Below are positions 40,168 through 48,007 of a stretch of DNA of 48,007 bases, piece after piece. Position 1 is the stretch's first letter, and every line of letters begins with the position of its first letter. The translations under genes were made by a program, and so were the position numbers. Under the pieces are notes generated by a model. That model saw only the letters and a list, made by a program, of their open reading frames with translations, made no database searches and was not told where the DNA came from. Source of the DNA: a bacterium (GTDB lineage Bacteria > Sysuimicrobiota > Sysuimicrobiia > Sysuimicrobiales > Segetimicrobiaceae); NCBI GenBank assembly GCA_035703895.1, contig DASSXJ010000233.1, positions 1 to 48,007 of the forward strand, given 5' to 3'.

Positions 40168-40944
40168 ATGATCGGCCCGCCGGGGGTGATCGCGGACGCC
40201 GATGTGCATACGGCTTTCCGGGAGTGGCTCCTTCGAGCCGCCGACGACGAGCTTGTCATCGGCCACCGCCATTCGGAGTGGACGGGGTTCGGACCCGACA
40301 TCGAGAGCGATGTCGCATTGAGCAGCATCGCCCAGGACGAGATCGGGCATGCCCGCGCGATGTACGCGCAGATCGTCGCCGATGCGGACCGCGACACCGA
40401 CCATCTCGCCTTCTCACGCCCCGCCTCCGAGTACCGCCACGGGATCTTCCTGGAACGAGAAAACGGAGGGTGGGAGTGGAGCATCGCGCGCCTCGCCCTC
40501 TACGAACGCTATGACACGCTGCGCCTCAGGGCGCTCGCCGCGTCCAACCAGGAGCCCGTTGCGGGTCTGGCGCGGGCGCTGCTCCGGGAAGAACGGTACC
40601 ACACCTTGTTCGCCGACACGTGGCTGGCGAGGATGTCCGAAGGAAGCCCCGAGGGGCGCACGCGAGTCCAGGCCGCGATCGACGCCGCGTGGCCCGATGC
40701 GCTCGGCTTGTTCGAGCGCACCGACGCGGACGAGCGGCTCATGGCCGCCGGGATGCTCCCAGCCTCGGACCATCGGGGATCCTGGGAAGCCGCCGTGCGG
40801 CCCCTGCTCGAGTCTTGCGGCCTCACCGTGCCATCCGCAATCGCGCGCGAGGGCGGCCGTCGGGGAACCCACACCCCCGAGTTCGACCGGCTCCTTGCGC
40901 AGATGACAGAGGTCCGGCGGTCCGACCCTGAGGCGCGATGGTGA
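40168..40944 (+). CDS. paaC: Phenylacetyl-CoA epoxidase subunit PaaC (structural)
   Basis: 258 residues. Ferritin-like fold paralogous to PaaA: LIGH-like LVIGHRHSEWTGFGPDIE, SIAQDEIGHARAMYAQI and LREERYHTLFADTWLARM. In characterised enzymes PaaC stabilises PaaA and does not carry the active di-iron site. The ATG directly follows the paaB stop, and the end overlaps paaD by 7 bases. Confidence 0.93.
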   Translation: MIGPPGVIADADVHTAFREWLLRAADDELVIGHRHSEWTGFGPDIESDVALSSIAQDEIGHARAMYAQIVADADRDTDHLAFSRPASEYRHGIFLERENGGWEWSIARLALYERYDTLRLRALAASNQEPVAGLARALLREERYHTLFADTWLARMSEGSPEGRTRVQAAIDAAWPDALGLFERTDADERLMAAGMLPASDHRGSWEAAVRPLLESCGLTVPSAIAREGGRRGTHTPEFDRLLAQMTEVRRSDPEARW

Positions 40945-41432
40945 CCCCCGCGGCGCTCACCGAAGCGGTCTGGGATGTCCTCCGGACGGTCGAGGACCCG
41001 GAACTCCCGATTGCCATCACCGACCTCGGACTGGTCCGCGATGTGCAGGTCGCCGGCGACCGGATCTCGGTCCGTCTCGTCCCGACCTGGACGGGGTGTC
41101 CAGCGCTCGACGTCATCAGGGCGCGCGTGCGGGAGGCGCTTCAGGCCCTTCCGGGCGTCACGGACGCCGCGGTCGAGTACACCTACGACGAACCGTGGAC
41201 GATAGACCGAGTCACCCCGCGCGGACGCCGACGCCTCGAGGCGCACGGCCTCGCGGTGCCCCGGTGCCGCTTCAGCGAGCCGGCGGTGTGCCCCACCTGC
41301 GGATCACGCGAAGTCGCGCTGGACAGCCTGTTCGGGCCGACCCTGTGCCGGGCCACCTACATCTGCCGCGCCTGCCGCAATCCCTTCGAGCGATTCAAGC
41401 CGCCCGCCGATCCCGAAGACCTCGGACGCTAG
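40938..41432 (+). CDS. paaD: PaaD, iron-sulfur/di-iron maturation protein of the epoxidase
   Basis: 164 residues. MIP18/DUF59 domain: EDPELPIAITDLGLVRDV and TWTGCPALDVI with the conserved Cys. A C-terminal zinc-ribbon (CPTCGSREVALDSLFGPTLC and CRACRNPFERFKPP) is typical of PaaD. Needed for maturation of the epoxidase complex. No paaE reductase follows; the next gene is convergent and shares the CTAG stop. Confidence 0.92.
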   Translation: MVTPAALTEAVWDVLRTVEDPELPIAITDLGLVRDVQVAGDRISVRLVPTWTGCPALDVIRARVREALQALPGVTDAAVEYTYDEPWTIDRVTPRGRRRLEAHGLAVPRCRFSEPAVCPTCGSREVALDSLFGPTLCRATYICRACRNPFERFKPPADPEDLGR

Positions 41433-42538
41433 ATCGCCTCGATTAGACCGTGCAGCGCCCGGGCGGCCGCGACCATTCCGGCCACCGAGGCCGATTCGTT
41501 CGCTTTGTGCGGTTGCCCGATCGATCCCGGCCCCAGGTTGCAGAAGTCGTGGGTCCGCTCGGCAAAGATCGAGAGGTCCTGGCGGCCCTGGGAAAACTGG
41601 ATTGGGGCGCTCCCCTGCGTCTTTTGGAGGGCCTCTACCGCAGTCGCGAGCGTGTGCCCGTTCCGGTCGGCGAGCGTGGGCAGGCACAGCTTGCTGATCT
41701 CCAGCTCGTGATTGACGCCCTGGGCGGCCTCCCGGAGCTCCGCCTCGAATGTGGCGTAGTCCTCCCCCACGGAGAGCCGCCGGTCCACCGTCAGCCTGAG
41801 CCGGTCGGGAATGATATTGTCCGCCACCCCAGCGTGAGCGGCAACGACCGAGAGCGATGGAACGCTCTGCACGCCCCGCACCACCTCGATGGGCTTGAGG
41901 CGCTCGGCGATCGCTGCGATCCGCTCGATCACGGCGACCCCCCGGTAGATCGCGTTGTCGGCTCGGCGCCAGTCCGACGAGTGGCCGCTCCGCCCGACCA
42001 CGGTGAGCGCCGCGATCGCCCGCCCCTGGCACCCGATCCCGATCGACAGACGGCCTGAGGCGTCATCGTATGAAGGTTCCGTGGTGATCGCGTAGTCCGG
42101 TCGCGCCCGGCCAATCAGCCGGCGCACGCCATTCCGGGGAATGATCGAGCCCCCCTCCTCATGGTTCGTGAACGCAAACCACGTGCGGGTTCGCGGACGC
42201 ACGTGTTGGGCGAGCCACATCATGCAGGCGAGGCCCGCCTTCATGTCGGACGCGCCGAGTCCATACACCCGGCCGGCCTCCACCCGAGCCGCGAACGGAT
42301 CGGTCTTCCAGCCGTCTACCGGAGGCACCGTGTCCATGTGTCCGTTCACGACGAGCAGGCGGTCGCCTTGGCCGACCTCCGCGGTGATGTTCCCCTCCTC
42401 ATCGCGTTCCACGGCCACCCCGGCGGTCTTCAGGTGATCGTAGATGTACGCGGCGAGCGGCGCCTCTTCGCGGGTCACGCTTCGAATGCTGACAAGATCG
42501 CAGAGGGTCCGCTCGAGATACGCCGCCATTTCGGACAC
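41429..42538 (-). CDS. M20 family metallopeptidase (ArgE/DapE/ACY1 type)
   Basis: 369 residues. Two-zinc site: H67-x-D69 in NGHMDTVPP, D98 in GASDMKAG, E127-E128 (catalytic Glu and ligand) in TNHEEGG, and a C-terminal GQPHKANE His ligand. A dimerisation lid domain lies between about 170 and 290 (GRSGHSS). The combination with WKTDPFAARVEAGRVYGLG suggests an acyl-amino-acid deacylase or dipeptidase. Its stop shares CTAG with the paaD stop. Followed upstream by 195 gene-free bases. Confidence 0.92.
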   Translation of the reverse strand: MSEMAAYLERTLCDLVSIRSVTREEAPLAAYIYDHLKTAGVAVERDEEGNITAEVGQGDRLLVVNGHMDTVPPVDGWKTDPFAARVEAGRVYGLGASDMKAGLACMMWLAQHVRPRTRTWFAFTNHEEGGSIIPRNGVRRLIGRARPDYAITTEPSYDDASGRLSIGIGCQGRAIAALTVVGRSGHSSDWRRADNAIYRGVAVIERIAAIAERLKPIEVVRGVQSVPSLSVVAAHAGVADNIIPDRLRLTVDRRLSVGEDYATFEAELREAAQGVNHELEISKLCLPTLADRNGHTLATAVEALQKTQGSAPIQFSQGRQDLSIFAERTHDFCNLGPGSIGQPHKANESASVAGMVAAARALHGLIEAI

Positions 42539-42680
42539 GCCACATCACCTCTTCGCACAGGTTCCACGGGGATCGAGGATCCCGCCGGGACTATCGAGTG
42601 GTTTGCACCGCGTCACGTTTCGATTGGGACTGAGACGATCCCTCTCAGCCGGGTCGCGCAGGCACGGTTGAGACAACGCG

Positions 42681-42709
42681 CGGCGCCCGCGATATTCTTG
42701 CGGGCGCCG
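42681..42709. terminator. GC-rich stem-loop downstream of the PsbP/DcrB-like gene
   Basis: Ten-base perfect stem (42681-42690 with 42700-42709; CGGCGCCCGC arm) and 9-base loop GATATTCTT. It starts 25 bases past the stop of the minus-strand gene at 42734 and 143 bases upstream of the M20 gene. No T tract, so termination may be weak. Confidence 0.5.
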
Positions 42710-42733
42710 GTTGCGTGGGGTAGGACGAGAGAC

Positions 42734-43324
42734 CTATTTACCGGTGGGACGGAAGCTCTCCAGAATCTGGGAGATGTCCCCGAAGGACTTGCGGACGGTC
42801 TCCGGCTGATTGGGGGTGGCCCCGAAGATCATGTATCCGGTCTTGTCCACGGTAAAGTAGACCATGACGCTGTAGAGCTCATGCTGCTGCTTGGCCATCG
42901 TAAAGTACCGGTAAAACGCCGGGCGTTTCGCAATCGTCGCCGTCCCTTCCTTGACCAGCGCGTACCCTTCCAGCTTCTCGCCCATGGATTCGCCGGTGAT
43001 CATGCCAAACGTCCGGGGCGAGAGCGCCCGTTCGAGCGGCATCCCCATCACCATCAAAACCGTCGGGGCGTCGCGCGACGCGCCGGGGTCGATCGCCATG
43101 AGCATCGAGAACAGGTTCTTGCCCATCTGCGACACGATCTCCCCGGCCAGGGGCGTGGCGTTCATCGACACGATTTCCCACGAGGTGGGAAAACTGATGG
43201 AATAGCGTCCGTTCGGATCGGTCACGCTCCGCAGCGTAGGCTCAGCCGAGGCCGGGACCGAGGCGGCGAGGAGCAGCACGCCACAGAGGGAGCTCGCGAG
43301 TCGTAGCCGCATCGGCGCCTTCAT
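42734..43324 (-). CDS. Secreted PsbP/DcrB-like protein of unknown function
   Basis: 196 residues. Signal peptide about 1-27 (LRLASSLCGVLLLAASVPASA). Mature part begins DPNGRYSISFPTSWE, the typical opening of PsbP/DcrB (DUF1795-like) folds, followed by alternating beta strands and a C-terminal ILESFRPTGK helix. Function unknown. ATG 43324 sits 10 bases after a TATACT box, which implies a leaderless transcript; ATG 43312, 4 codons later, has AAGG upstream as an alternative. Confidence 0.75.
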   Translation of the reverse strand: MKAPMRLRLASSLCGVLLLAASVPASAEPTLRSVTDPNGRYSISFPTSWEIVSMNATPLAGEIVSQMGKNLFSMLMAIDPGASRDAPTVLMVMGMPLERALSPRTFGMITGESMGEKLEGYALVKEGTATIAKRPAFYRYFTMAKQQHELYSVMVYFTVDKTGYMIFGATPNQPETVRKSFGDISQILESFRPTGK

Positions 43325-43334
43325 GGTATTGCGG

Positions 43335-43362
43335 AGTATAGCATAGCCCCGCGGCGCCGCAA
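43335..43362 (-). promoter_or_regulatory. Promoter giving an apparently leaderless mRNA
   Basis: On the minus strand, TTGCGG (43357-43362), 16-base spacer, TATACT (43335-43340), then 10 bases to the ATG at 43324. Transcription would begin within 2-5 bases of the start codon. There is no Shine-Dalgarno between, consistent with leaderless translation as known in several high-GC phyla. Confidence 0.55.
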
Positions 43363-43471
43363 GACGGTCGCGTTCACGGCCAAAGAGATTTATCCGTTCG
43401 GAGGGGATGCCGGCATCTGATCGAACGAGCAATCCTCGGTGAGATCTCTCACGCGACGGAGGAGAGATGAC

Positions 43472-43555
43472 ATGAAATCGGTCGAAAGCTTCGACCGGCC
43501 GGGCGCAGGAGGCGCGCGTCCAGAGTGCGCGGAATATCTGGCCTCACATGCCTGA
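43472..43555 (+). CDS. Possible 27-residue small protein coupled to next gene
   Basis: ATG 43472 has a strong SD (GGAGGAG, 43458-43464) 7 bases upstream. The 27 residues (start MKSVESFDRPGAGG) have no recognisable family. Its stop TGA lies 8 bases into the following gene (ATGCCTGA), a typical coupled overlap, so it may act as a leader that sets initiation of the next gene, which lacks its own SD. Confidence 0.4.
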   Translation: MKSVESFDRPGAGGARPECAEYLASHA

Positions 43556-44051
43556 GCAGCAGCGCGATCCCTGGACCGTGGTGTGGCAGGACGTCGCCGC
43601 CCTTCGTGCCGACGCCGGGCGGCTTCGCCACCTCTCCCAACAGGAGCCGCTGGCCCAGCCGCGGCCCGGCTATCCGCGCGCCGGCCTGGGGCGGTCCCAT
43701 GCCGACGAGGTGCGCGACGTCCTCACCGGGATCGAGCAGAGGCTCGAGCGCATCCGATCGGCCCTGCCCAGCGTCGTCCCGTCGGGTCCTCCGCTTGGGA
43801 TCGCCGCCGACGAACGCCCCCCGGAGATCGTGAAGCGCGCCGACGCCTTGCGCCGATTGACCTCGACACTGGCGCAGGAAGCGTTCCAACCGGTGCCGGC
43901 GCTGCCGCCGCACTCCCCCCCGTACCTGGTCGAGCCACCCGGACATGACCTCGCGGGCACGAAGGCGGTGCTGCTCGCGGTCGGGATCGAGGACCTCACC
44001 ACGTCGGTCCAGAACCTCTTGGTCTCCGCCGCAAACGCCGCCCCGGGATAA
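43548..44051 (+). CDS. Hypothetical protein
   Basis: 167 residues without a recognised family, signal peptide or membrane segment. The first half is rich in charged helix formers (RADAGRLRHLSQQEPLA, ADEVRDVLTGIEQRLERI) and is probably helical; a Pro-rich hinge (PVPALPPHSPPYLVEPPG) separates a C-terminal helix ending in SVQNLLVSAANAAPG. I prefer this strand over the opposite 165-codon frame because codon third positions are strongly G/C and the residue mix is protein-like. Possibly translated through the preceding 27-codon frame. Confidence 0.6.
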   Translation: MPEQQRDPWTVVWQDVAALRADAGRLRHLSQQEPLAQPRPGYPRAGLGRSHADEVRDVLTGIEQRLERIRSALPSVVPSGPPLGIAADERPPEIVKRADALRRLTSTLAQEAFQPVPALPPHSPPYLVEPPGHDLAGTKAVLLAVGIEDLTTSVQNLLVSAANAAPG

Positions 44052-44055
44052 ACAC

Positions 44056-44094
44056 CAACCGGCCGATCCCTTCGCGTACGGAACCGGCCGGTTG
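44056..44094. terminator. Stem-loop between convergent genes
   Basis: CAACCGGCCG (44056-44065) pairs perfectly with CGGCCGGTTG (44085-44094), ten pairs, 19-base loop. It starts 5 bases after the stop of the hypothetical gene and is 40 bases from the stop of the DUF1501 gene. No T tract; likely a bidirectional barrier. Confidence 0.5.
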
Positions 44095-44133
44095 TGGGAT
44101 ACCTGTCACGGGGGGGAGTGACCGGCACGCAGA

Positions 44134-45423
44134 CTATCCCGATCGGGGCACGCCAACCCGCGGCCGCAGAATCTCGAGGGTAGGGAACCGGCCGCTCAAG
44201 ATCTGCTGACTGCCGATCCCCATCCAATGTTCGAGAACGGTCGCATAGACGCTGCGGAAGTCCATCTGGAACTTCAGGTCGCCCTGATCAAGATCCGTCA
44301 GGCTGGGATGCGGACCATGGACGCCCGGAGCGACGTTCGCCCCGATCAAGAACATCGGCGCCGCCGCCCCGTGGTCGGTCCCGGCCGAAGCGTTCTCCGC
44401 GACGCGCCGGCCGAATTCCGAGAAGGTCATCACCAGGACGCGGTCGGACAAGCCCTTCTGCGTGAGGTCTTTGACGAACGCGTCGAGGCCGGCGCCGAGC
44501 TGCTCCATCAACCGATCGTGACGGCCGGCCTGCGCGGCATGGGTATCGAACCCGCCCAGCCCGACGTAGTAGACGCGCGTCGGCGAGCCCGCCGAGATGA
44601 GCTCGGACACCAACCGGAGTTTGAGGCTGAACGGGTCGCGCGGATAGGGCCCCCCGGTGTCCGACAACCGTCCCGCGACCCTGCGGATGTCATCGGAAGC
44701 CAGAATCGCGTCCATCGCGGTGTGGGTCAAGAAATCCACCGTGGGCTCCTCGCCCGGTACCGGCTGCATCACCTGTCGATACGCTTCGACCTCTTGGGCC
44801 CCGCCGCCGGCGAGCGGATGAAACGCAAACGCCTGCGGGCTCTCCAGCACGACCGCCCGCCCGGATCCTCCCTGCATCGCCAGCGGCATCTCGGCCCCGA
44901 GCATGGCGAGCCCCGCGGTCGGTCCGCAGTTGGGACACTCGCTGTCGAACAACCGCCCCAACCAGCCCGTACGCGGCCCGGTCCCGGCCGGGTCGGCCGT
45001 GTGCCAGATCTCCATCGACCGGAAGTGACTCCGGTTCGGATTCGGGTACCCGACCCCCTGGACGACGGCGAGCCGCCCGTCGTCGAAGAGCGCCTTGAGC
45101 GGCTTGAGTCCGGGGTGGAACCCCAACTCGTCGGTGACGCGCAGGACGCTTTGCTGGGGCACCGCCAAGTGCGGCCTCGCGCGATAGTACTCGTCGTGAG
45201 CGAACGGCACCACGGTGTTGAGGCCGTCGTTGCCTCCACCCATCTGGACAACGACCAGGATGGGGCCGTCGAGCCGTCCGGTTGTAGGCGCGGTGAGCGC
45301 TTGATCCCATGGGTTGTTGATCGCCAGGGCCGTGCGTGTGAGGAACATCGGTGCGGTCGCCCCGGCGGCCACGATCGTCAATCCTTTGGTGAGGAACTCG
45401 CGGCGGGTCATCATGTTCTGCAT
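44134..45423 (-). CDS. DUF1501 family protein, Tat-exported
   Basis: 429 residues. Tat signal TRREFLTKG followed by a hydrophobic Ala/Gly stretch and AxA-type end (TALA). VVQMGGGNDGLNTVVP, NPNRSHFRSMEIWHTADP and GGFDTHAAQAGRHDRLM are hallmarks of DUF1501, a sulfatase-like fold of unknown activity. SD GAGGAGG lies 8 bases before the ATG. It is second in an operon with a DUF1800 gene, a pairing seen in many bacteria and thought to act in the envelope. Confidence 0.92.
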   Translation of the reverse strand: MQNMMTRREFLTKGLTIVAAGATAPMFLTRTALAINNPWDQALTAPTTGRLDGPILVVVQMGGGNDGLNTVVPFAHDEYYRARPHLAVPQQSVLRVTDELGFHPGLKPLKALFDDGRLAVVQGVGYPNPNRSHFRSMEIWHTADPAGTGPRTGWLGRLFDSECPNCGPTAGLAMLGAEMPLAMQGGSGRAVVLESPQAFAFHPLAGGGAQEVEAYRQVMQPVPGEEPTVDFLTHTAMDAILASDDIRRVAGRLSDTGGPYPRDPFSLKLRLVSELISAGSPTRVYYVGLGGFDTHAAQAGRHDRLMEQLGAGLDAFVKDLTQKGLSDRVLVMTFSEFGRRVAENASAGTDHGAAAPMFLIGANVAPGVHGPHPSLTDLDQGDLKFQMDFRSVYATVLEHWMGIGSQQILSGRFPTLEILRPRVGVPRSG

Positions 45424-45436
45424 CGTCGTGGCCTCC

Positions 45437-46834
45437 TCAGCTGACCTGGTACTCGGGCAGGCTCATCATGAGATGGATCCCCGCCTCTCGTCCGATGTTC
45501 TTGATCGCCCGCGCGACGACCGTCTTGCGGGAGGACGCGATCGGCCGCTGCAGGAGCTGTGCGGCCATAGTCTCGATGGAGGACAGCGCCGTGATGTCCG
45601 GGGTCCCGAACTTCCCTGAGAGGAGCGCGCCGGCAAGGTTCGCGCGGCTGAACACAGTTGCTGCGTTGATCCAGGCCTGCCCGCCGTCCCACCCCTTCAC
45701 CGTCGGCGGATAGAAGAGCCGCTGGCCCGCGTCGCCTGCGAGGAACCCGAGGCGCGGCCAGTCCGGATCGGCGATCCCGAGATGGCGCACCGCACCGACC
45801 ACGAACTCCACCGGGCTCTTGATGTTGGCATGGACGACCTCCGGCCGGTAGAACGCCTGCGACCGGAACATCGCGCGGAGGACCGGCGCGATCTCGTATC
45901 CGCTGGCCGTGAGCTGTCGGGCCATCGCCTCCACCAGGTCCGGGTCCGGGGTGGGGGAGACGAAGAACTTGGCCAGTTTCCCGGCGATCCAGCGCGGAGT
46001 CGCGGGGTTGGCGAGGATGATCCGCATCACGTCGGTGCCATCGAGGTTGCCGCTCTGACCGAGGAACGTCTTCGGACCGTCGTCGTGCAGCGCCGGTTTC
46101 AACGCGAAGTTCCTGCGGTCCTCGAACGTCCGATACTCCCGCAGCGTCCATCCGGTCCACGCCCGGGCAGACTCGAGGATATCTGCCTCCGTGTAGTGCC
46201 CGATCCCCATCGTAAAGAGCTCCATGAGCTCGCGAGCCCAGTTCTCGTTCGGGTGCCCCTTGCGGTTCGCGTCGTTGTTCAGGTACCGCAGCATCGCGGA
46301 ATCCCGGGCAACGCCGTCCAGCAGGCGGGCGAAGTTCCCTGCCGCGAACTGCCGGAAGAGCTGGTTCTGGTTGTAGATCGCGATGGCATCATGAACATCG
46401 CCGGCCGATGTGGTGAAGTGGCCATGCCAGAACAGCGTGAGTTTCTCCTGAAGGGGAGCCCGCGTCTTCGCCATGCGGTCGAACCACCAAGAGGTGAGCG
46501 CGACGAGTGCACGTCCGTGCGCCCGATTGGCCTCTTCGTAAGCGGCGCGGAGTTGGGGGTTATCGTTCGGTTTGGTCTTGGTCCGGATGAACTCGGCGAT
46601 CATCTCGTCGACCCGCGCCTCCGACTGGCGGATCTCGCCAAACGAAGGCGGAGACGGGGCGTCGCTCGGAAATGCGAACAGGGCGTCGACCGCCCTGTCG
46701 GGACCGACCTGCACCGCCTGCGCGATCTCAGAGGGAAGCGGTCCAAACCCAGCGCGGCGCAGCAGGTGCCCCGTCTTTCCCACGTCCCAGCGATCCTGAG
46801 CGGAAGGGGAAAATGGCTCGAGGCCAGACGGCAT
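45437..46834 (-). CDS. DUF1800 family protein
   Basis: 465 residues. KTGHLLRRAGFGPLPSEI, LTLFWHGHFTTS, FARLLDGVARDSAMLRYLNN, NENWARELMELFTMGIGHY and VKGWDGGQAWINAATV are classic DUF1800 motifs. No clear signal peptide, unlike its Tat-exported partner. SD AAGGAGG precedes the ATG by 7 bases. Thirteen bases separate it from the DUF1501 gene. Function is unknown. Confidence 0.92.
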   Translation of the reverse strand: MPSGLEPFSPSAQDRWDVGKTGHLLRRAGFGPLPSEIAQAVQVGPDRAVDALFAFPSDAPSPPSFGEIRQSEARVDEMIAEFIRTKTKPNDNPQLRAAYEEANRAHGRALVALTSWWFDRMAKTRAPLQEKLTLFWHGHFTTSAGDVHDAIAIYNQNQLFRQFAAGNFARLLDGVARDSAMLRYLNNDANRKGHPNENWARELMELFTMGIGHYTEADILESARAWTGWTLREYRTFEDRRNFALKPALHDDGPKTFLGQSGNLDGTDVMRIILANPATPRWIAGKLAKFFVSPTPDPDLVEAMARQLTASGYEIAPVLRAMFRSQAFYRPEVVHANIKSPVEFVVGAVRHLGIADPDWPRLGFLAGDAGQRLFYPPTVKGWDGGQAWINAATVFSRANLAGALLSGKFGTPDITALSSIETMAAQLLQRPIASSRKTVVARAIKNIGREAGIHLMMSLPEYQVS

Positions 46835-46895
46835 GAACGACCTCCTTCGTTGCGTGAGTGTCTAGGACGATCCCGACCCCACGCGGGGTCGCTCC

Positions 46896-48007
46896 CTAAG
46901 CGCTCGAAGTTCCGGGAAAGTTCCCCGCTTCAAAGTCCCGCCGCACCCGATCGACGAGCTCCGGGACGGCCAGCAGGTCGATCGCCGTCATCGCCATCAC
47001 CCGAGCATCGTTCATCATCCCGGTGAGCCCGATCTCCGCGGCCCCGGCCGCGAGTGCCTCACGGGTGTGCATGCCGACCCCCGGAGGGCAGGTCGGGAGC
47101 CCATAGCTGAGCGTCGGTACCGCCTGCGCGAGGTTCCCCAGGTCCGTGGAAGCCCCCACGAACCGAGCGGTCATCTCGAAGCCGAGGGCGCGGGCGTTCT
47201 CCTTCACGACCTCCGCGAGCGCCGGGTTGAACTTGATGCCGTCGTGGAACTGCCCCCGCGTGACCTCCAGCGTCGTCCCCGTGGCCGCCGCCGCACCCTG
47301 CGCGCAGGCTTCCACGCGGCTCATCAGCTCCTCGACGTACCGCCCGTCCGGCGATCGCAGCCCAAGCTCCATCGCCGCGCGCTCGGGGATGATGTTGACG
47401 GCCTGCCCCCCGTCGGTGACGATCCCGTGGATCCGAGCATCGGGATGGATCTGCTGGCGAAGCGCGCTGACCCCGTTAAAGGTCAGGATCACCGCGTCCA
47501 AAGCGTTCAGGCCTTTCCACGGGGCCGCGGCGGCGTGCGCCGGCCGTCCGGTAAAGGCGAACTCAATCGACTGGACGGCGAGACATCCCGTCGCATACGA
47601 ACAATGGTCGCCGGCGTGGTACTGCAGCGCCACGTCGAGACCGGCGAAGGCATCGCGCTCGAGCATCAGGATCTTGCCACCGCCGCCCTCTTCGGCCGGC
47701 GTCCCGTAGTAGGTGATGCCCCCGGCCAGCTCGGGCAAGACGGTCCGCAGCGCCGCGGCGGCCGCCATCATTCCCGCGGCCATCAGGTTGTGGCCACACG
47801 CATGCCCGAGGCCGGCGAGCGCGTCGTACTCGGCGATCAGCCCGACGGTCGGCCCTGGAGATCCGCCCCGAGCTCTCGCGGCCATGGCCGTCGGCAGGTC
47901 TGCAACCCCGGCTTCGACGTCGTAGCCGTGCCGCCGGAGCGCCGCGCTGACCCACTCCAGAGCCTGGCGCTCCTGGAACCCGATCTCAGGGTTCGCGTGG
48001 ATCCGCA
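46896..48007 (-). CDS. M20 amidohydrolase, AbgB/carboxypeptidase-like (N-terminus beyond window)
   Basis: The frame is open to the right edge, where IHANPEIGFQE shows the N-terminal motif of AbgB/HipO-type amidohydrolases, so only a short N-terminal part is missing. About 370 codons remain. Metal-site motifs: GHACGHN, PAEEGGGGKI, and YHAGDH; dimerisation domain around FTGRPAHAAAAPWKG. Such enzymes cleave N-acyl or aminobenzoyl-glutamate-type amides. Sixty-one bases separate it from the DUF1800 gene, so the two may not share a transcript. Confidence 0.92.
   Translation of the reverse strand, partial: RIHANPEIGFQERQALEWVSAALRRHGYDVEAGVADLPTAMAARARGGSPGPTVGLIAEYDALAGLGHACGHNLMAAGMMAAAAALRTVLPELAGGITYYGTPAEEGGGGKILMLERDAFAGLDVALQYHAGDHCSYATGCLAVQSIEFAFTGRPAHAAAAPWKGLNALDAVILTFNGVSALRQQIHPDARIHGIVTDGGQAVNIIPERAAMELGLRSPDGRYVEELMSRVEACAQGAAAATGTTLEVTRGQFHDGIKFNPALAEVVKENARALGFEMTARFVGASTDLGNLAQAVPTLSYGLPTCPPGVGMHTREALAAGAAEIGLTGMMNDARVMAMTAIDLLAVPELVDRVRRDFEAGNFPGTSSA

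Noticed and set aside
42540-42680. TPP riboswitch upstream of the M20 peptidase (minus strand CTGAGA and later GAACCTG)
   Set aside because: CTGAGA is one arm of a plain CTGAGA/TCTCAG hairpin, the two motifs are too far apart, and the remaining P4/P5 consensus is absent.
43449-43946. 165-codon minus-strand frame opposite the hypothetical gene
   Set aside because: Composition is Arg/Gly-rich and protein-unlike, no SD at its start; the plus-strand frame has better codon third-position bias and coupled start.

Overview
The window is about 66-70% GC by eye, gene-dense and without rRNA, tRNA, IS elements or CRISPR arrays. Gene content fits the chromosome of an uncultured, aerobic, heterotrophic bacterium of soil or sediment type. 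It carries oligopeptide-type and sugar ABC importers, molybdenum hydroxylases of the CO-dehydrogenase/xanthine-dehydrogenase family, a ring-epoxidase (paa) operon, a DUF1501/DUF1800 pair, a type IV pilus assembly operon and the repair pair MrfA/MrfB. The mixture suggests a high-GC terrabacterial candidate phylum (Armatimonadota, Sysuimicrobiota or Chloroflexota-like). The placement is an inference without a marker gene.

Layout. 1-4744 (+): two tandem paralogous solute-binding proteins, the first cut by the window edge, with two DppB/DppC-type permeases and no ATPase. 4748-7617: a CBS-CBS-GGDEF protein (-), a 416-bp spacer with a strong sigma70-type promoter, and an orphan NarL-type histidine kinase (+). 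7727-11176 (+): a form-II CoxL-like molybdenum hydroxylase with a metal/PLP D-amino-acid lyase. 11200-11618: a terminator, then on the minus strand a cyclic-di-GMP-I (GEMM-I) riboswitch controlling a 77-residue secreted protein. 11780-15206 (+): mrfA-mrfB. 15261-16254: a second tiny secreted protein (-) divergent from a SYLF-domain protein (+). 16399-23133 (-): an eight-gene type IV pilus operon (PilB with MshEN domain, PilC, two tandem pilins, four pseudopilins, one carrying a large DUF2341 insertion).

23418-33430: GDP-mannose 4,6-dehydratase (+); a five-gene minus-strand operon (sugar-binding protein, two permeases, DUF4127 protein, GH3/NagZ); a KduD-like dehydrogenase and an O-antigen-ligase/TPR protein (+). 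33435-36221 (-): molybdopterin and 2Fe-2S subunits of a xanthine-dehydrogenase-type enzyme. 36382-41432: CDGSH protein, DUF971 protein, an enolase-superfamily enzyme (-), a thioredoxin-like protein and paaABCD. 41429-48007: M20 peptidase (-), a PsbP/DcrB-like secreted protein (-) with an apparently leaderless promoter, a hypothetical protein (+), DUF1501 and DUF1800 proteins (-) and a truncated M20 amidohydrolase (-).

The most coherent theme is cyclic di-GMP. Within 18 kb there is a predicted synthase (AGDEF, no I-site), a riboswitch that reads the signal, and a pilus ATPase with an N-terminal domain of the c-di-GMP-binding MshEN type. The riboswitch-controlled 77-residue secreted protein and the odd pseudopilin are the best candidates for undescribed parts of a surface or attachment programme. 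The DUF4127-NagZ-sugar-transporter operon is the best context clue for a gene family of unknown function.
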